Positions 17,250 to 25,776 of a stretch of 64,000 nucleotides of DNA are shown here, piece after piece. This stretch comes from Streptomyces sp. R28. Lineage in GTDB: Bacteria; Actinomycetota; Actinomycetes; Streptomycetales; Streptomycetaceae. Position 1 is the first letter of the stretch; the number at the start of each line of letters is the position of its first letter. Location: positions 558,001 to 622,000 of the forward strand of contig NZ_CP163439.1 of assembly GCF_041052385.1 (NCBI RefSeq), in the 5' to 3' direction. Position numbers and translations under genes: made by a program. A model generated the notes under the pieces. The model worked only from the letters and a program-made list of their open reading frames with translations, searched no databases and had not been told where the DNA came from.

Positions 17250-18491
17250 TCAAGGAATCAACGGAATGTGCTCGGAGGGAAGCCCCAGGCGGTCGCAGCC
17301 GACCCGGCGAGCGAGGGGCTCGGCCATACTGGGGCCGACGTGGGTCCAGTACGTGGCCGCGTCCCGGAAGTAGCGCTGCATCCGCTCGCCGTCGCGCGCG
17401 TGCCGGGAACCGGCCGTGCGGAAGAGGGTGCCCTGCAGGACGTCCCATGTCATGCGGCCCGCGTTCAGGAACATGAGCGCGAGGCGGTTGTCCTCGGCGA
17501 CGGTGAAGGGGGCGCTGCCGGTGGCGTTGCGCCGGCAGCTCTCCATCCATTCCTCGGCGGTGCGCTGCAGTGCCGCCTCGGCCGTGTGGATCACCCCGAG
17601 GGCCTCGCCGAGGTGCCGCTGGTAGTCGTGGAGTTCGGCGCGGGTGCGGCCGGGTTCCAGGATGAGGGGGCGCTCGGCGACGGCACGGGCGTACTCGTCG
17701 GCGGCGGCGTACGCGGTGCCGATCATGATGGCGGCCAGTTCGCCGTGGAAGAAGCTCGGCGCCCGCCCGGCGTACATGGGGTTGCCGTGCAGTTCGGAGC
17801 CGACGCTTCCGCCCTCGACGGGCAGGTCGAGCAGGCTCGCCTCGCGGGTGAGGTAGGCGGGGATGCGGGCCTGTTCCATGTGGATGCTGTTGGAGCCGCT
17901 GCCGCGCAGGCCGAGGACGCCGTGCCAGTCGTCGAGCACGGTCCACACCGCGCGCGGGGCGACGAACAGCACCGGCGGTCCGGGCGGGGCGCCGGGCCGT
18001 TCGGGGGCGCGCAGGGTCTGGCCGACGTAGTGGGTGGAGTAGGGGGCTCCCGAGGAGTACGGCCAGGTGCCGTCGAGGACGACATGGCCGTCGCCGTCCG
18101 GCTGGGCGACGCCGATGGGCGCGACCGAGGACGCGGCACGGAAGTCGCCGTCGGCGCCGAAGACCTCGTCCTGGGCCTTCTCCTCGAAGAGGGTGGCGAC
18201 CTGGAGGACGTGGGCGGCGGTGAGCGACAGGGCCCAGCCGGTGGAGGGACAGCCGCGGGCGATCTCGGTGACGACGCGGTAGAAGGTGGGCAGGCCGAAC
18301 TCGTAGCCGCCGTACCGGCGCGGCTGGAGGATCCGGTAGAAACCGGCCCGCAGGAAGTCGTCGTGGGTGTCCTTGGGGTAGTGCGTCAGCCGTTCGGTCT
18401 CCGGCTGGCGTTCGAGCAGCACGGGCCGCAGGTGCACGGCGCGTTCGACGAGGTCGCGTTCGGTCAGACCGGGCTCGGGAGCGGCGATCAC
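17250..18491 (-). CDS. acyl-CoA dehydrogenase-fold flavin-dependent monooxygenase-like protein
   Basis: A 413-residue protein related to the acyl-CoA dehydrogenase/HsaA-like group of two-component flavin hydroxylases. It shows RRYGGYEFGLPTFYRVVTEI and CPSTGWALSLTAAH, both close to the motif of HpaC-dependent hydroxylases such as HsaA and related dibenzothiophene and indole monooxygenases, and RGSGSNSIHM in the middle. FMNH2 would come from a separate reductase, not seen nearby. The GTG at 18491 is chosen because a perfect AGGAGG lies 4 bases upstream (18496-18501). The substrate is unknown. The gene is divergent from the phosphoribosyltransferase fusion gene. Confidence 0.75.
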   Translation of the reverse strand: MIAAPEPGLTERDLVERAVHLRPVLLERQPETERLTHYPKDTHDDFLRAGFYRILQPRRYGGYEFGLPTFYRVVTEIARGCPSTGWALSLTAAHVLQVATLFEEKAQDEVFGADGDFRAASSVAPIGVAQPDGDGHVVLDGTWPYSSGAPYSTHYVGQTLRAPERPGAPPGPPVLFVAPRAVWTVLDDWHGVLGLRGSGSNSIHMEQARIPAYLTREASLLDLPVEGGSVGSELHGNPMYAGRAPSFFHGELAAIMIGTAYAAADEYARAVAERPLILEPGRTRAELHDYQRHLGEALGVIHTAEAALQRTAEEWMESCRRNATGSAPFTVAEDNRLALMFLNAGRMTWDVLQGTLFRTAGSRHARDGERMQRYFRDAATYWTHVGPSMAEPLARRVGCDRLGLPSEHIPLIP

Positions 18492-18675
18492 GATGCCTCC
18501 TGACGTGGGGGGCCGTCCGTTCGTGCCGTGATGCGTGAGGCGGTACAAGTGATTGAACACGGCAATCGCCAGGGCGGTACCGACCGGATATCGCCAAGTG
18601 CCGGGGCCGCGGCGAACAGTCGTAGCCTGAAGAGGTAGGGACAGGCTCCCGCCCATGTGGGCGCGGGAGGCGGCG

Positions 18676-19998
18676 ATGCGATACGACGACCGCAGGGCGG
18701 CCGGGCGGGTACTGGCCGAGGCGCTTCAGGAGCTGCGCGGCCAGGATGTGGTGGTGCTCGGGCTGCCGCGGGGCGGGGTGCCCGTGGCGGCCGAGGTGGC
18801 CCAACGTCTCGGCGCCCCGCTGGACGTGCTGGTGGTGCGCAAGCTGGGCGTGCCCGAGCAGCCGGAGTGGGGTTTCGGGGCGATCGGTGAGCACGGGGTC
18901 CGCGTCCTCAACCGGGACGTGATCGGCGAGGCCGGGCTGGGTTCCGCCGAGCAGGAGGCCGTCGAGGCGGCCGAGCGGGCCGAGCTGGAACGGCGCGTAC
19001 GGAGTTACCGGCGAGGGCGGGGCGCGCTGCCGATGGCCGGCCGTACGGCCGTCGTGGTGGACGACGGGCTCGCCACCGGGGCCACGGCCGAGGCCGCGTG
19101 CCGGATCGTACGAGGTCAGGGCGCGATTCGGGTCGTGCTCGCCGTGCCTGTCGGTCCGGAGCACAGCGTCGCCCGGCTGCGGCAGGTGGCCGACGAAGTC
19201 GTCTGCCCGCAGACGCACCCGGTGCTCGGCTCGGTGGGCGCCTGGTACCGGGACTTCGCCCAGGTCTCGGACGCCGAGGTCACGTCCCTGCTGGCGGAGA
19301 CCGCCCGGTCCATGTCCCGCTCCCCCACCGCGGCCGCGCCCGCGAACCGCGAGGTGCTGATCCCGGCCGCCGGAGCACAGCTGGGCGCCCGCCTGGTCGT
19401 GCCGGAGGGGGCGCCGGCCGCCGTGGCGTTCGCGCACGGCAGTGGCAGCGGCCGGCACAGCCCGCGCAACCGGTACGTCGCCACCGCCCTCAACCGCGTG
19501 GGACTGGCCACCCTGCTGCTGGACCTGCTCACCGACGACGAGGCGCACGACCGGCACAACGTCTTCGACATCCTCCTGCTCGCCCGGCGCCTGCACGCCG
19601 CGTCCGTGTGGCTGCGCCGGGAGACCGGCCTGCCCGTCGCCTACTTCGGGGCCAGCACCGGAGCCGCCGCCGCGCTGGAGGCGGCCGCGCTGTCGGGCTC
19701 CGAGATCCGCTCGGTCGTCTCCCGCGGCGGCCGCCCGGACCTGGCAACTCCGGCGGCGCTGACCCGTGTTCGGGCGCCGACGCTGCTCATCGTCGGCAGT
19801 CGCGACACGCAGGTGCTCAGCCTCAACCGCCTCGCCGCCGACCGGCTGCACTGCGAGCACCGGATCGCCGTCGTCCCGGGCGCCACGCACCTCTTCGAGG
19901 AACCCGGCACCCTCACCACCGTCGCCGAACTGGCCCGCGATTGGTTCACCACGCATCTCGACCAGCCCACCGCGAGGACGCCGCGTCGTTCCGCTTAG
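18676..19998 (+). CDS. phosphoribosyltransferase-alpha/beta hydrolase fusion protein
   Basis: A 440-residue two-domain protein. Residues 1-215 are a type I phosphoribosyltransferase: LGLPRGGVPVAAEVAQ near the start and the PRPP loop VVVDDGLATGATAEAA near 123. Residues about 225-440 are a dienelactone-hydrolase-like alpha/beta hydrolase with the nucleophile elbow YFGASTGAAAALEA, an acid near VGSRDTQV and a His in PGATHLFEEPG. The fusion is known in actinomycetes as an erythromycin-esterase-like or dienelactone hydrolase neighbour, but the reaction is unclear. A GGGAGG site precedes the ATG at 18676. Confidence 0.82.
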   Translation: MRYDDRRAAGRVLAEALQELRGQDVVVLGLPRGGVPVAAEVAQRLGAPLDVLVVRKLGVPEQPEWGFGAIGEHGVRVLNRDVIGEAGLGSAEQEAVEAAERAELERRVRSYRRGRGALPMAGRTAVVVDDGLATGATAEAACRIVRGQGAIRVVLAVPVGPEHSVARLRQVADEVVCPQTHPVLGSVGAWYRDFAQVSDAEVTSLLAETARSMSRSPTAAAPANREVLIPAAGAQLGARLVVPEGAPAAVAFAHGSGSGRHSPRNRYVATALNRVGLATLLLDLLTDDEAHDRHNVFDILLLARRLHAASVWLRRETGLPVAYFGASTGAAAALEAAALSGSEIRSVVSRGGRPDLATPAALTRVRAPTLLIVGSRDTQVLSLNRLAADRLHCEHRIAVVPGATHLFEEPGTLTTVAELARDWFTTHLDQPTARTPRRSA

Positions 19999-20070
19999 CC
20001 CGGGGCGCTGGTTCTCGGCCGCCGGAGGGCCTGGTTCCGTCAATTCCGGGGTCATGGAGATTGCGTAAAG

Positions 20071-20097
20071 ACCATCTGTTTAAATTTCCACCATCTG
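20071..20097. repeat. direct repeat ACCATCTG in promoter region
   Basis: ACCATCTG occurs at 20071-20078 and 20090-20097, 19 bp apart. The spacer holds TTTAAATTT, an AT-rich palindrome rare in this genome. It sits just upstream of the GTG at 20117, so it is a possible regulator or promoter element. Confidence 0.4.
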
Positions 20098-20116
20098 CAC
20101 GGAGAGGGACCTCCAC

Positions 20117-21049
20117 GTGAGCGAACCGAACCGCCCCGTCTGCCCCGAGTGCGGCACCCCTCGCGCGACGGACGGCACACCGGCCTGCTCGTGCGGCCGC
20201 CTCGCGTCCGACGCCCGTCGCGAGACGCGCACGGCTGAGGCGGCGGCCGCGGAGGACTTCGATCCGGTGCGGATACGGCCGTTCGTGGAGCTCGGTGGCG
20301 GCTCAGGGGAGGACGGGGATCCGGACGACCGGGATCCGGACGACCCGCCCACCATCTCCTCGACGGCGACGCCTGCCGCCGACCCCGGCCTCTGCGAGGC
20401 GTCCCAACTCTGCGAAGACGAACGGCAGCCGGCGGACGCGCAGACCCCGGCGGGCACCCGACGCGGACGCCGCACCCTCGTGATCACCGGGGCCGGCGCC
20501 GCGCTGGCCGTGTTGCTGACGGGAGCCTTCGTCAGCGGGCTCTTCACGTACGACAGCCCCTCGCGAGACGGTTCGCCGCCCGACGGTGTGCGGGCGCCCC
20601 TGCCCGACGGTTCGACCCCGCAGGACAACTCCCCTGGGGAGCAGTCGAACGGCACGTCCTCCGCGGCGGCGTCCGCCAGCCCGACCGTGTCGCCGAGTAC
20701 GCCCCCGACGGACGGCTCGGACGATCCGAACCACCCCTCCACCACGCCGACCGGCGCCCCGCCCGGCCCCGGCACCACCGCGAGTGCCTCCCCCACCACC
20801 GCGCCGAGCGCCCCGCAGGACGCGGCCCCGGTCCTCCGACTCGGCGACCAGGGACCGGAAGTCACCGAACTCCAGCTCCGCCTGCGCCAGATCGGCCACT
20901 ACGGCGGAGACATCGACGGCGACTACGACCGCGAGGTCGAGAGCGCGGTACGCACGTACCAGCTCACCCGCGTCATCCTCGGCGACGAGTCCGGCGTGTA
21001 CGGCACGGCGACCCGGAAGTCACTCGAAGCCGAGACCTCGGAGCCGTGA
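20117..21049 (+). CDS. membrane-anchored protein with zinc-ribbon-like N-terminus and C-terminal peptidoglycan-binding domain
   Basis: A 310-residue protein. The N-terminus has a four-Cys zinc-ribbon-like motif, CPECG then CSCG. An acidic low-complexity stretch follows, and one TM helix at about 118-142 (TLVITGAGAALAVLLTGAF). After that comes a long Ser/Thr/Pro-rich linker outside the membrane. A PG_binding_1 domain covers about 240-305 (LRLGDQGPEVTELQLRLRQI). It probably tethers the membrane to the cell wall with a cytoplasmic metal-binding end. The GTG start follows GAGAGGGACC. Function is unknown. Confidence 0.8.
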   Translation: MSEPNRPVCPECGTPRATDGTPACSCGRLASDARRETRTAEAAAAEDFDPVRIRPFVELGGGSGEDGDPDDRDPDDPPTISSTATPAADPGLCEASQLCEDERQPADAQTPAGTRRGRRTLVITGAGAALAVLLTGAFVSGLFTYDSPSRDGSPPDGVRAPLPDGSTPQDNSPGEQSNGTSSAAASASPTVSPSTPPTDGSDDPNHPSTTPTGAPPGPGTTASASPTTAPSAPQDAAPVLRLGDQGPEVTELQLRLRQIGHYGGDIDGDYDREVESAVRTYQLTRVILGDESGVYGTATRKSLEAETSEP

Positions 21050-21091
21050 TTCTGCGCCGCGTTTTCTGCGCCGTGATGCAGCCCCGCGGGG

Positions 21092-21841
21092 TCATGGCCG
21101 CCGGTCCGCAGCGTCGGTGCCGGTGCCGGTGCCGCGGGACAGGATCCGGCACGCAAACGCTCGCTCCTCGGCCTCACCGCCCCCGTCCGTCACCCGGTAC
21201 ACGGAAGCGCCCGGGGCCCGGGACACGGTCTCCGTGAGCCGGCCGTCCGTGAAGAGGGCGCCGGCGCCGTCATCGAGGGCCCATCCGGCGGGCAGGGCGC
21301 CCGTCGCCACGGCGGCCCGGTAGGAAGGGCGGCGCCCGGGTTCGCTGTCGTAGTGCGGGCACACCGATCCCGGCAGCAGGCCCAGGCCGTCCGGCAGGAA
21401 GGTGAGCGGGCCGAAGGAGTCGGTGTGCGAGCTCTCGGCCCAGCAGTTGGCACCCGCGCTGATGCCGCACATCAGGGTTCCCCGGTCGTAGGCCTCGCGC
21501 AGCAGCCGGTCCACGCCGTGCACGCGCCACACGGCGAGGAGGTTCGCGGTGTTGCCGCCGCCCACATAGACGACGTCCTGAGCGAGCACGAAGGCCCGCA
21601 GCGCGTCGTCGTCGAGCTTCCTCTCGAACAGCCGCAGGACGGAGGGCTCGCAGTCCAGCCGGTGGTGGAACGCGGCGAGGAACTTCTCGATGTACGCGGG
21701 GGCGTCACCGCTGGCGGTGGGCACGAAGCAGACCTTGGGGCGCGGCGTACGCGCCTGCCCCAGCACCCAGTTGTCCAACAGGCCGTCCTCGTCGGTGGAG
21801 AAACCTCCGCCGAGGAGTGCCAGGCGATGCAGGTGGCTCAC
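21092..21841 (-). CDS. peptidase E-type (family S51) protein
   Basis: A 249-residue class I glutamine-amidotransferase-like Ser peptidase. The nucleophile elbow is LMCGISAGANCW, with Ser and not Cys as in S51. VVYVGGGNTANLL and FVPTASGDAP are also typical. Family members cut Asp-X dipeptides or, as cyanophycinases, polymers. The start is GTG at 21841, overlapping the isochorismatase stop (GTGA). It is the third gene of a three-gene unit with an NCS1 transporter and an isochorismatase-like hydrolase. The tail after about 235 is variable and contains a GTGTGT repeat. Confidence 0.85.
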   Translation of the reverse strand: MSHLHRLALLGGGFSTDEDGLLDNWVLGQARTPRPKVCFVPTASGDAPAYIEKFLAAFHHRLDCEPSVLRLFERKLDDDALRAFVLAQDVVYVGGGNTANLLAVWRVHGVDRLLREAYDRGTLMCGISAGANCWAESSHTDSFGPLTFLPDGLGLLPGSVCPHYDSEPGRRPSYRAAVATGALPAGWALDDGAGALFTDGRLTETVSRAPGASVYRVTDGGGEAEERAFACRILSRGTGTGTDAADRRP

Positions 21842-22386
21842 GTCGTCCCCTCCAGCAGCTCGGCGACGGTCGTCACCCGGACCAACGGCCGGTACAGGTC
21901 CATCACCTGCAACGCCTTGGCGTGCGTGTCGTCGTCCGCGCCCGCGCAGGCGTCGGCGACGACCAGCACCTCGACGCCCGCGTCGGCGGCCGCCAGGGCC
22001 GTCGACAGGACGCAGCAGTCGGTGCTGACACCGGCCAGGACCAGGCGGCCCTCCGAGGTGGTGCGCCGGGCCAGTTCCGGGGTCCACTTGCCGAAGGTGG
22101 TGGCGTCCAGTACGTGCCGTGCGTCGGCGGCGAACTCGTCCGTCAGCTGCCAGAGCCGGGCCTGTGGAGGTTGCCGGGCGAAGGGGTTCTGCTCGTAGTA
22201 CGTCCGCCAGGCGCCTTCCGGTTCGCCGGGTGCCACGAAGCGGGTGAACGTGACCCGGTCTCCGAAGGCCGGCAGCAGGCGCCGTACGCCTGCCGCCGCT
22301 TCGGCGAATCGCGGGGCGGCCCATGGGCTGTCGGGGTCGGCGAAGACGCGCTGCATGTCGATGACGGCGAGCCACCCGGTGGTCAT
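21838..22386 (-). CDS. isochorismatase-family cysteine hydrolase
   Basis: A 182-residue hydrolase of the isochorismatase/nicotinamidase superfamily. It has the Asp of WLAVIDMQRVFADPD, a Lys in TFGKWTPEL and the nucleophile Cys in VLAGVSTDCCVLSTALAA. The substrate is likely an amide such as a nucleobase-degradation carbamoyl compound, given the adjacent NCS1 permease, but this is an inference. The ATG at 22386 overlaps the permease stop (ATGA). Confidence 0.88.
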   Translation of the reverse strand: MTTGWLAVIDMQRVFADPDSPWAAPRFAEAAAGVRRLLPAFGDRVTFTRFVAPGEPEGAWRTYYEQNPFARQPPQARLWQLTDEFAADARHVLDATTFGKWTPELARRTTSEGRLVLAGVSTDCCVLSTALAAADAGVEVLVVADACAGADDDTHAKALQVMDLYRPLVRVTTVAELLEGTT

Positions 22387-23885
22387 ACGGTCGCCCCCGC
22401 GTCCGCCGCCGGGCTCGGCGCCTGCGCCTCCTGTTCCCGGACGCGTCCGCGCCGCAGCACCAGCGTGCCGAGGAAGCCGAGCGCGAGGGCCGCGAGGACG
22501 CCGAGGTTGGCGTAGGCCCAGGCGCCGGACCTGCCGCCCAGGCCCAGGGGGCCGAGCAGATAGCCCTGCCACTCCAGCCAGCCCGCCGCCGAGTTGGTGA
22601 CCAGGCCCCAGCCGAGGGCGGTGGCGCCGAGCGTCAGGAGCAGCGGGGTGAGCGGTACGTCGCCGTAGCGGCCGGCCGGGCGGTACAGGTCGGGCTCGTC
22701 GTAGTCGCCGCGGCGCAGGGCCAGGTCGGCGAGCATGATGCCGCACCAGGCGGCGATGGGAACGCCGAGGGTGGTGAGGAAGCCCATGAACGGGCCGAGG
22801 AAGTCGTCGGCGACGAACACGATGTAGACCGAGCCCGCGATCATCAGTACGCCGTCGACCAGCGCGGCGACGTAGCGGGGCACGCGCAGGCCCGCCGAGA
22901 GCAGGGCCAGTCCGGACGAGGAGATGTCGAGGACCGCGCCGCCGACGAGACCGAGGACGGCGACGACGGCGAACGGGACCAGGAACCAGGTCGGCAGGAT
23001 CGTCGTCAGCGCGCCGATCGGGTCCGCGGCGACGGCCGCGCTGAGTGCGCTGGAGGAGCCGGCCAGCAGGAGGCCGAAGACCAGCAGGAGCAGCGGCGCC
23101 AGTGACGCGCCGAACGCGGTCCAGCCGATCACGCCCCGGCTCGACGCGGTGCACGGCAGATAGCGGGAGTAGTCGGCGGCCGCGTTCACCCAGCCGAGGC
23201 CGAATCCGGTCATCATGAAGACGAGCGCGCCGATGAACTCCTGGGCGGAGCCCGCCGGTACGGCGCCGACGGCGGACCAGTGGACGTGGTCGGCGACGAG
23301 GGCGACGTAGACGACGGTGAGTACGCCCGTGACCACGGTGATCACGGTCTGCAGCCGCATGATCAGATCGAAGCCCATGACACCGACGACGACGGTCAGC
23401 ACCCCGACCAGGACGAGGGCTACCGCCTTGGTCCCGGTGCCGCCGCCCCAGCCGAGCCGGCCGAACACGGTCGCGGTGGCCATGGTGGCCAAGGCGCACA
23501 GCACGGTCTCCCAGCCGACGGTGAGGACCCAGGAGATCACCGACGGCAGGCGATTGCCGCGCACACCGTACGCGGCGCGGCCCAGCACCATCGTCGGCGC
23601 GGAGCCGCGTTTTCCGGCCACGGCGACGAACCCGCACAGCAGGAACGAGAAGACGATGCCGACGGCTCCGGCGACCAGCGCCTGCCAGAACGAGATCCCG
23701 AAGCCGAGCGCGAAGGCCCCGTAACTCAGGCCCAGGATGGACACGTTGGCCCCGAACCAGGGCCAGAACAGAGTGCGGGGAGTGCCTTTGCGTTCGGCGT
23801 CGGCGATCACGTCGAGGCCGTGGGTCTCCACCTGGAGCTTTCGGCCCGGGGAGCGGCCGTCGAGGGGGTCCGGGGATGTGATCAT
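22383..23885 (-). CDS. NCS1-family nucleobase/cytosine-type permease
   Basis: A 500-residue, 12-TM transporter of the nucleobase:cation symporter-1 family. Visible features are NVSILGLSYGAFALGFG in the first helix, GRAAYGVRGNRLPSVISW and the later MTGFGLGWVNAAADYSRYLP, a family signature. The substrate may be cytosine, a purine, hydantoin or a pyridine. It is the first gene of the unit with the two hydrolases below, so it likely imports the compound they degrade. The start at 23885 gives the usual soluble N-terminus. Confidence 0.9.
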   Translation of the reverse strand: MITSPDPLDGRSPGRKLQVETHGLDVIADAERKGTPRTLFWPWFGANVSILGLSYGAFALGFGISFWQALVAGAVGIVFSFLLCGFVAVAGKRGSAPTMVLGRAAYGVRGNRLPSVISWVLTVGWETVLCALATMATATVFGRLGWGGGTGTKAVALVLVGVLTVVVGVMGFDLIMRLQTVITVVTGVLTVVYVALVADHVHWSAVGAVPAGSAQEFIGALVFMMTGFGLGWVNAAADYSRYLPCTASSRGVIGWTAFGASLAPLLLLVFGLLLAGSSSALSAAVAADPIGALTTILPTWFLVPFAVVAVLGLVGGAVLDISSSGLALLSAGLRVPRYVAALVDGVLMIAGSVYIVFVADDFLGPFMGFLTTLGVPIAAWCGIMLADLALRRGDYDEPDLYRPAGRYGDVPLTPLLLTLGATALGWGLVTNSAAGWLEWQGYLLGPLGLGGRSGAWAYANLGVLAALALGFLGTLVLRRGRVREQEAQAPSPAADAGATV

Positions 23886-23985
23886 CCCGGCATCGTCGCA
23901 CCGCTCACTGCGCCGGGGAAGACGGAGGCCGATCAGCGGTCGTCGAGCCGGTGGGTACCCGTGGGTGCGGGTGGGTGCCGGTGGC

Positions 23986-24681
23986 TCAGCCCAGCTTCTT
24001 CAGCAGTTCGACGGCGAGCGGGGCGGAGGAGGCGGGGTTCTGGCCGGTGACCAGGTTCCGGTCGACGACGACGTTCGGGACCCACGGCTCGCCCACCTGG
24101 ACCTGCACGCCGGCCTCGGTGAGCCGGTCCTGCAGCAGCCACTTGGCCTTGTCGGCGAAGCCGGCCTGGGTCTCCTCGGCGTTGGTGAACGCCGCCACCC
24201 GGTAGCCGGCGAAGGTGTTGGTGCCGTCGCCCTTGGCGGCGGCGAGCAGCGCGGCCGGGGCGTGGCAGACGACGCCCAGCGGCTTGCCGGACTCCAGGGC
24301 GAGGGTCAGCAGCTTGCCGGAGTCGGCGTCGACCGCCAGGTCCTCCATCGGGCCGTGACCGCCGGGGTAGAACACGGCGGCGTAGTCGTCGAGGTTCACG
24401 TCCTCCAGCCGGACCGCTGCCCGCAGCTCCGTCATCGCGGCGAGTACGGCGGCGATCCGGTCGGCGTTCTCCTGACCGCCGTTGGCCTCGGCCGCGAGGC
24501 TGCCCTGGTCGACGGGCGGGACGACGCCGCCCGGCGTGGCCACGACGACCTCGTGACCCGCGGCCTTGAACGCCTCGTACGGGGCTACAGCCTCCTCGGC
24601 CCAGAAGCCGGTGGGGTGTTTGGTGCCGTCGGCCAGCGTCCAGTGGTCGGCGCCGGTCATCACGAAGAGGATCTTCGACAT
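23986..24681 (-). CDS. DJ-1/PfpI (Hsp31-like) family protein
   Basis: A 231-residue class I glutamine-amidotransferase-like protein resembling Hsp31/glyoxalase III. It has KHPTGFWAEEAVAPYEAF at the N-terminus, VFYPGGHGPMEDLA and the nucleophile Cys in LGVVCHAPAALL with the following His. Predicted roles are glutathione-independent glyoxalase or stress protection. The ATG at 24681 has GAGAGAGC upstream. It is divergent from a LysR gene with a palindrome between them and is therefore its probable target. Confidence 0.88.
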   Translation of the reverse strand: MSKILFVMTGADHWTLADGTKHPTGFWAEEAVAPYEAFKAAGHEVVVATPGGVVPPVDQGSLAAEANGGQENADRIAAVLAAMTELRAAVRLEDVNLDDYAAVFYPGGHGPMEDLAVDADSGKLLTLALESGKPLGVVCHAPAALLAAAKGDGTNTFAGYRVAAFTNAEETQAGFADKAKWLLQDRLTEAGVQVQVGEPWVPNVVVDRNLVTGQNPASSAPLAVELLKKLG

Positions 24682-24739
24682 GGGGTGCTCTCTCCAGAGG
24701 GTCAGTACGTCGCTACCCCGACCGTACGCATGTCCTGCC

Positions 24740-24752
24740 ATTGGAATCCAAT
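24740..24752. promoter_or_regulatory. perfect palindrome ATTGGAATCCAAT, candidate LysR operator
   Basis: A perfect 13-bp inverted repeat, T-n11-A type, just upstream of the LysR start and 58 bp from the DJ-1 start. A second near-palindrome CTCATGCATATGAG follows at 24756-24769. It is a typical position for divergent LysR control. Confidence 0.6.
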
Positions 24753-24758
24753 AGGCTC

Positions 24759-25724
24759 ATGCATATGAGACATAAAGATTCCGATGGAAAGGCGGAGAGT
24801 GTCCAGCCCAGCGGCGTGGGGCAAGTGGACCTGAACCTGTTGCGCACGTTCCTGGCCGTGTACCGCACCGGCTCCTTCACCGCCGCCGCACGTCTGCTGG
24901 GCCTGTCCCAGCCGACGGTCACCACACAGATCCGCACGCTGGAGCGGCAGCTGGACCGGGAACTGTTCCAGCGTCTGGCGCGCGGCGTCACCCCGGCTCC
25001 CTACGCGGACCAGCTCGCCTCCCGGATCGTCGAACCGCTGGACGCGCTCGCCACCGTCACGAGGCCGGGCGGATCCCTGGACGTCCACCAGCCGGAGCCG
25101 GTGCATCTCGCCGGTCCGGCCGAGCTGCTGACCCACCGTGTCATGCCTGCCCTCGCGCCGCTGGTCGACAAGGGCGTACGGCTGCGCATCACCCCCGGCC
25201 TGACCGAGCCGCTCCTGGAGGAGCTGCGGGCGGGCCGCTACGACCTGGTGCTCTCGACCTACCGGCCGCGCGGTCGCACGCTGACCTCCATCCCGATGAC
25301 GGACGAGGAGTTCGTGCTGGTAGCGGCTCCCGCCTGGGCGGAGCGCGTCGGCGGACCGGCGCGGACAGCGGCCGACGGGCCCGCCGCGCTGCACGGCGTG
25401 CCGCTGGTCGCCTACGCCGAGGACGTGCCGATCGTGCGCCGCTACTGGCGTCACGTCTTCGGCAGGCGCCTGGTCCGGCACCCGGCGGTCACCATGCCCG
25501 ACCTGAACGCGGTCAAGGCCGCGGTGGCGGGCGGCACGGGGTTCAGCGTGCTCCCCCGCTACCTGTGCGCCGCGGAGCTGGCCTCGGGCACGCTGGTCCT
25601 GCTGCACGACCCGGACGATCCGCCGATCAACACCGGGTTCCTCGTCCAGCGCCCGGGCTCGTCCGGCAACCCGCATGTCGCCCTGGTCCGCGACCACTTG
25701 CTGGAGATCCTCCGCGACGGGTGA
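24759..25724 (+). CDS. LysR-family transcriptional regulator
   Basis: A 321-residue regulator. The winged helix (DLNLLRTFLAVYRTGSFTAA, then ARLLGLSQPTVTTQIRTLER) precedes a periplasmic-binding-like effector domain (LVLSTYRPRGRTL, GGTGFSVLPRYLCA). The start is uncertain: ATG at 24759 or 24765 is preferred to a TTG at 24741 that lies inside the palindrome. It is divergent from the DJ-1 family gene and probably regulates it. Confidence 0.88.
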   Translation: MHMRHKDSDGKAESVQPSGVGQVDLNLLRTFLAVYRTGSFTAAARLLGLSQPTVTTQIRTLERQLDRELFQRLARGVTPAPYADQLASRIVEPLDALATVTRPGGSLDVHQPEPVHLAGPAELLTHRVMPALAPLVDKGVRLRITPGLTEPLLEELRAGRYDLVLSTYRPRGRTLTSIPMTDEEFVLVAAPAWAERVGGPARTAADGPAALHGVPLVAYAEDVPIVRRYWRHVFGRRLVRHPAVTMPDLNAVKAAVAGGTGFSVLPRYLCAAELASGTLVLLHDPDDPPINTGFLVQRPGSSGNPHVALVRDHLLEILRDG

Positions 25725-25776
25725 CGCTCCGCTCGACCCGGCCCACGCCCAGCGCCCCACCACCCACGGGGCGCGT

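Noticed and set aside
16816..20055. A 1,079-codon minus-strand frame across the flavoenzyme and phosphoribosyltransferase genes
   Set aside because: It is Arg/Pro/Gly-rich shadow sequence running through two real genes on both strands.
20568..20830. Ser/Thr/Pro-rich repeat region as a mobile or CRISPR-like repeat
   Set aside because: It is the low-complexity extracytoplasmic linker of the peptidoglycan-binding protein, with no regular spacing.
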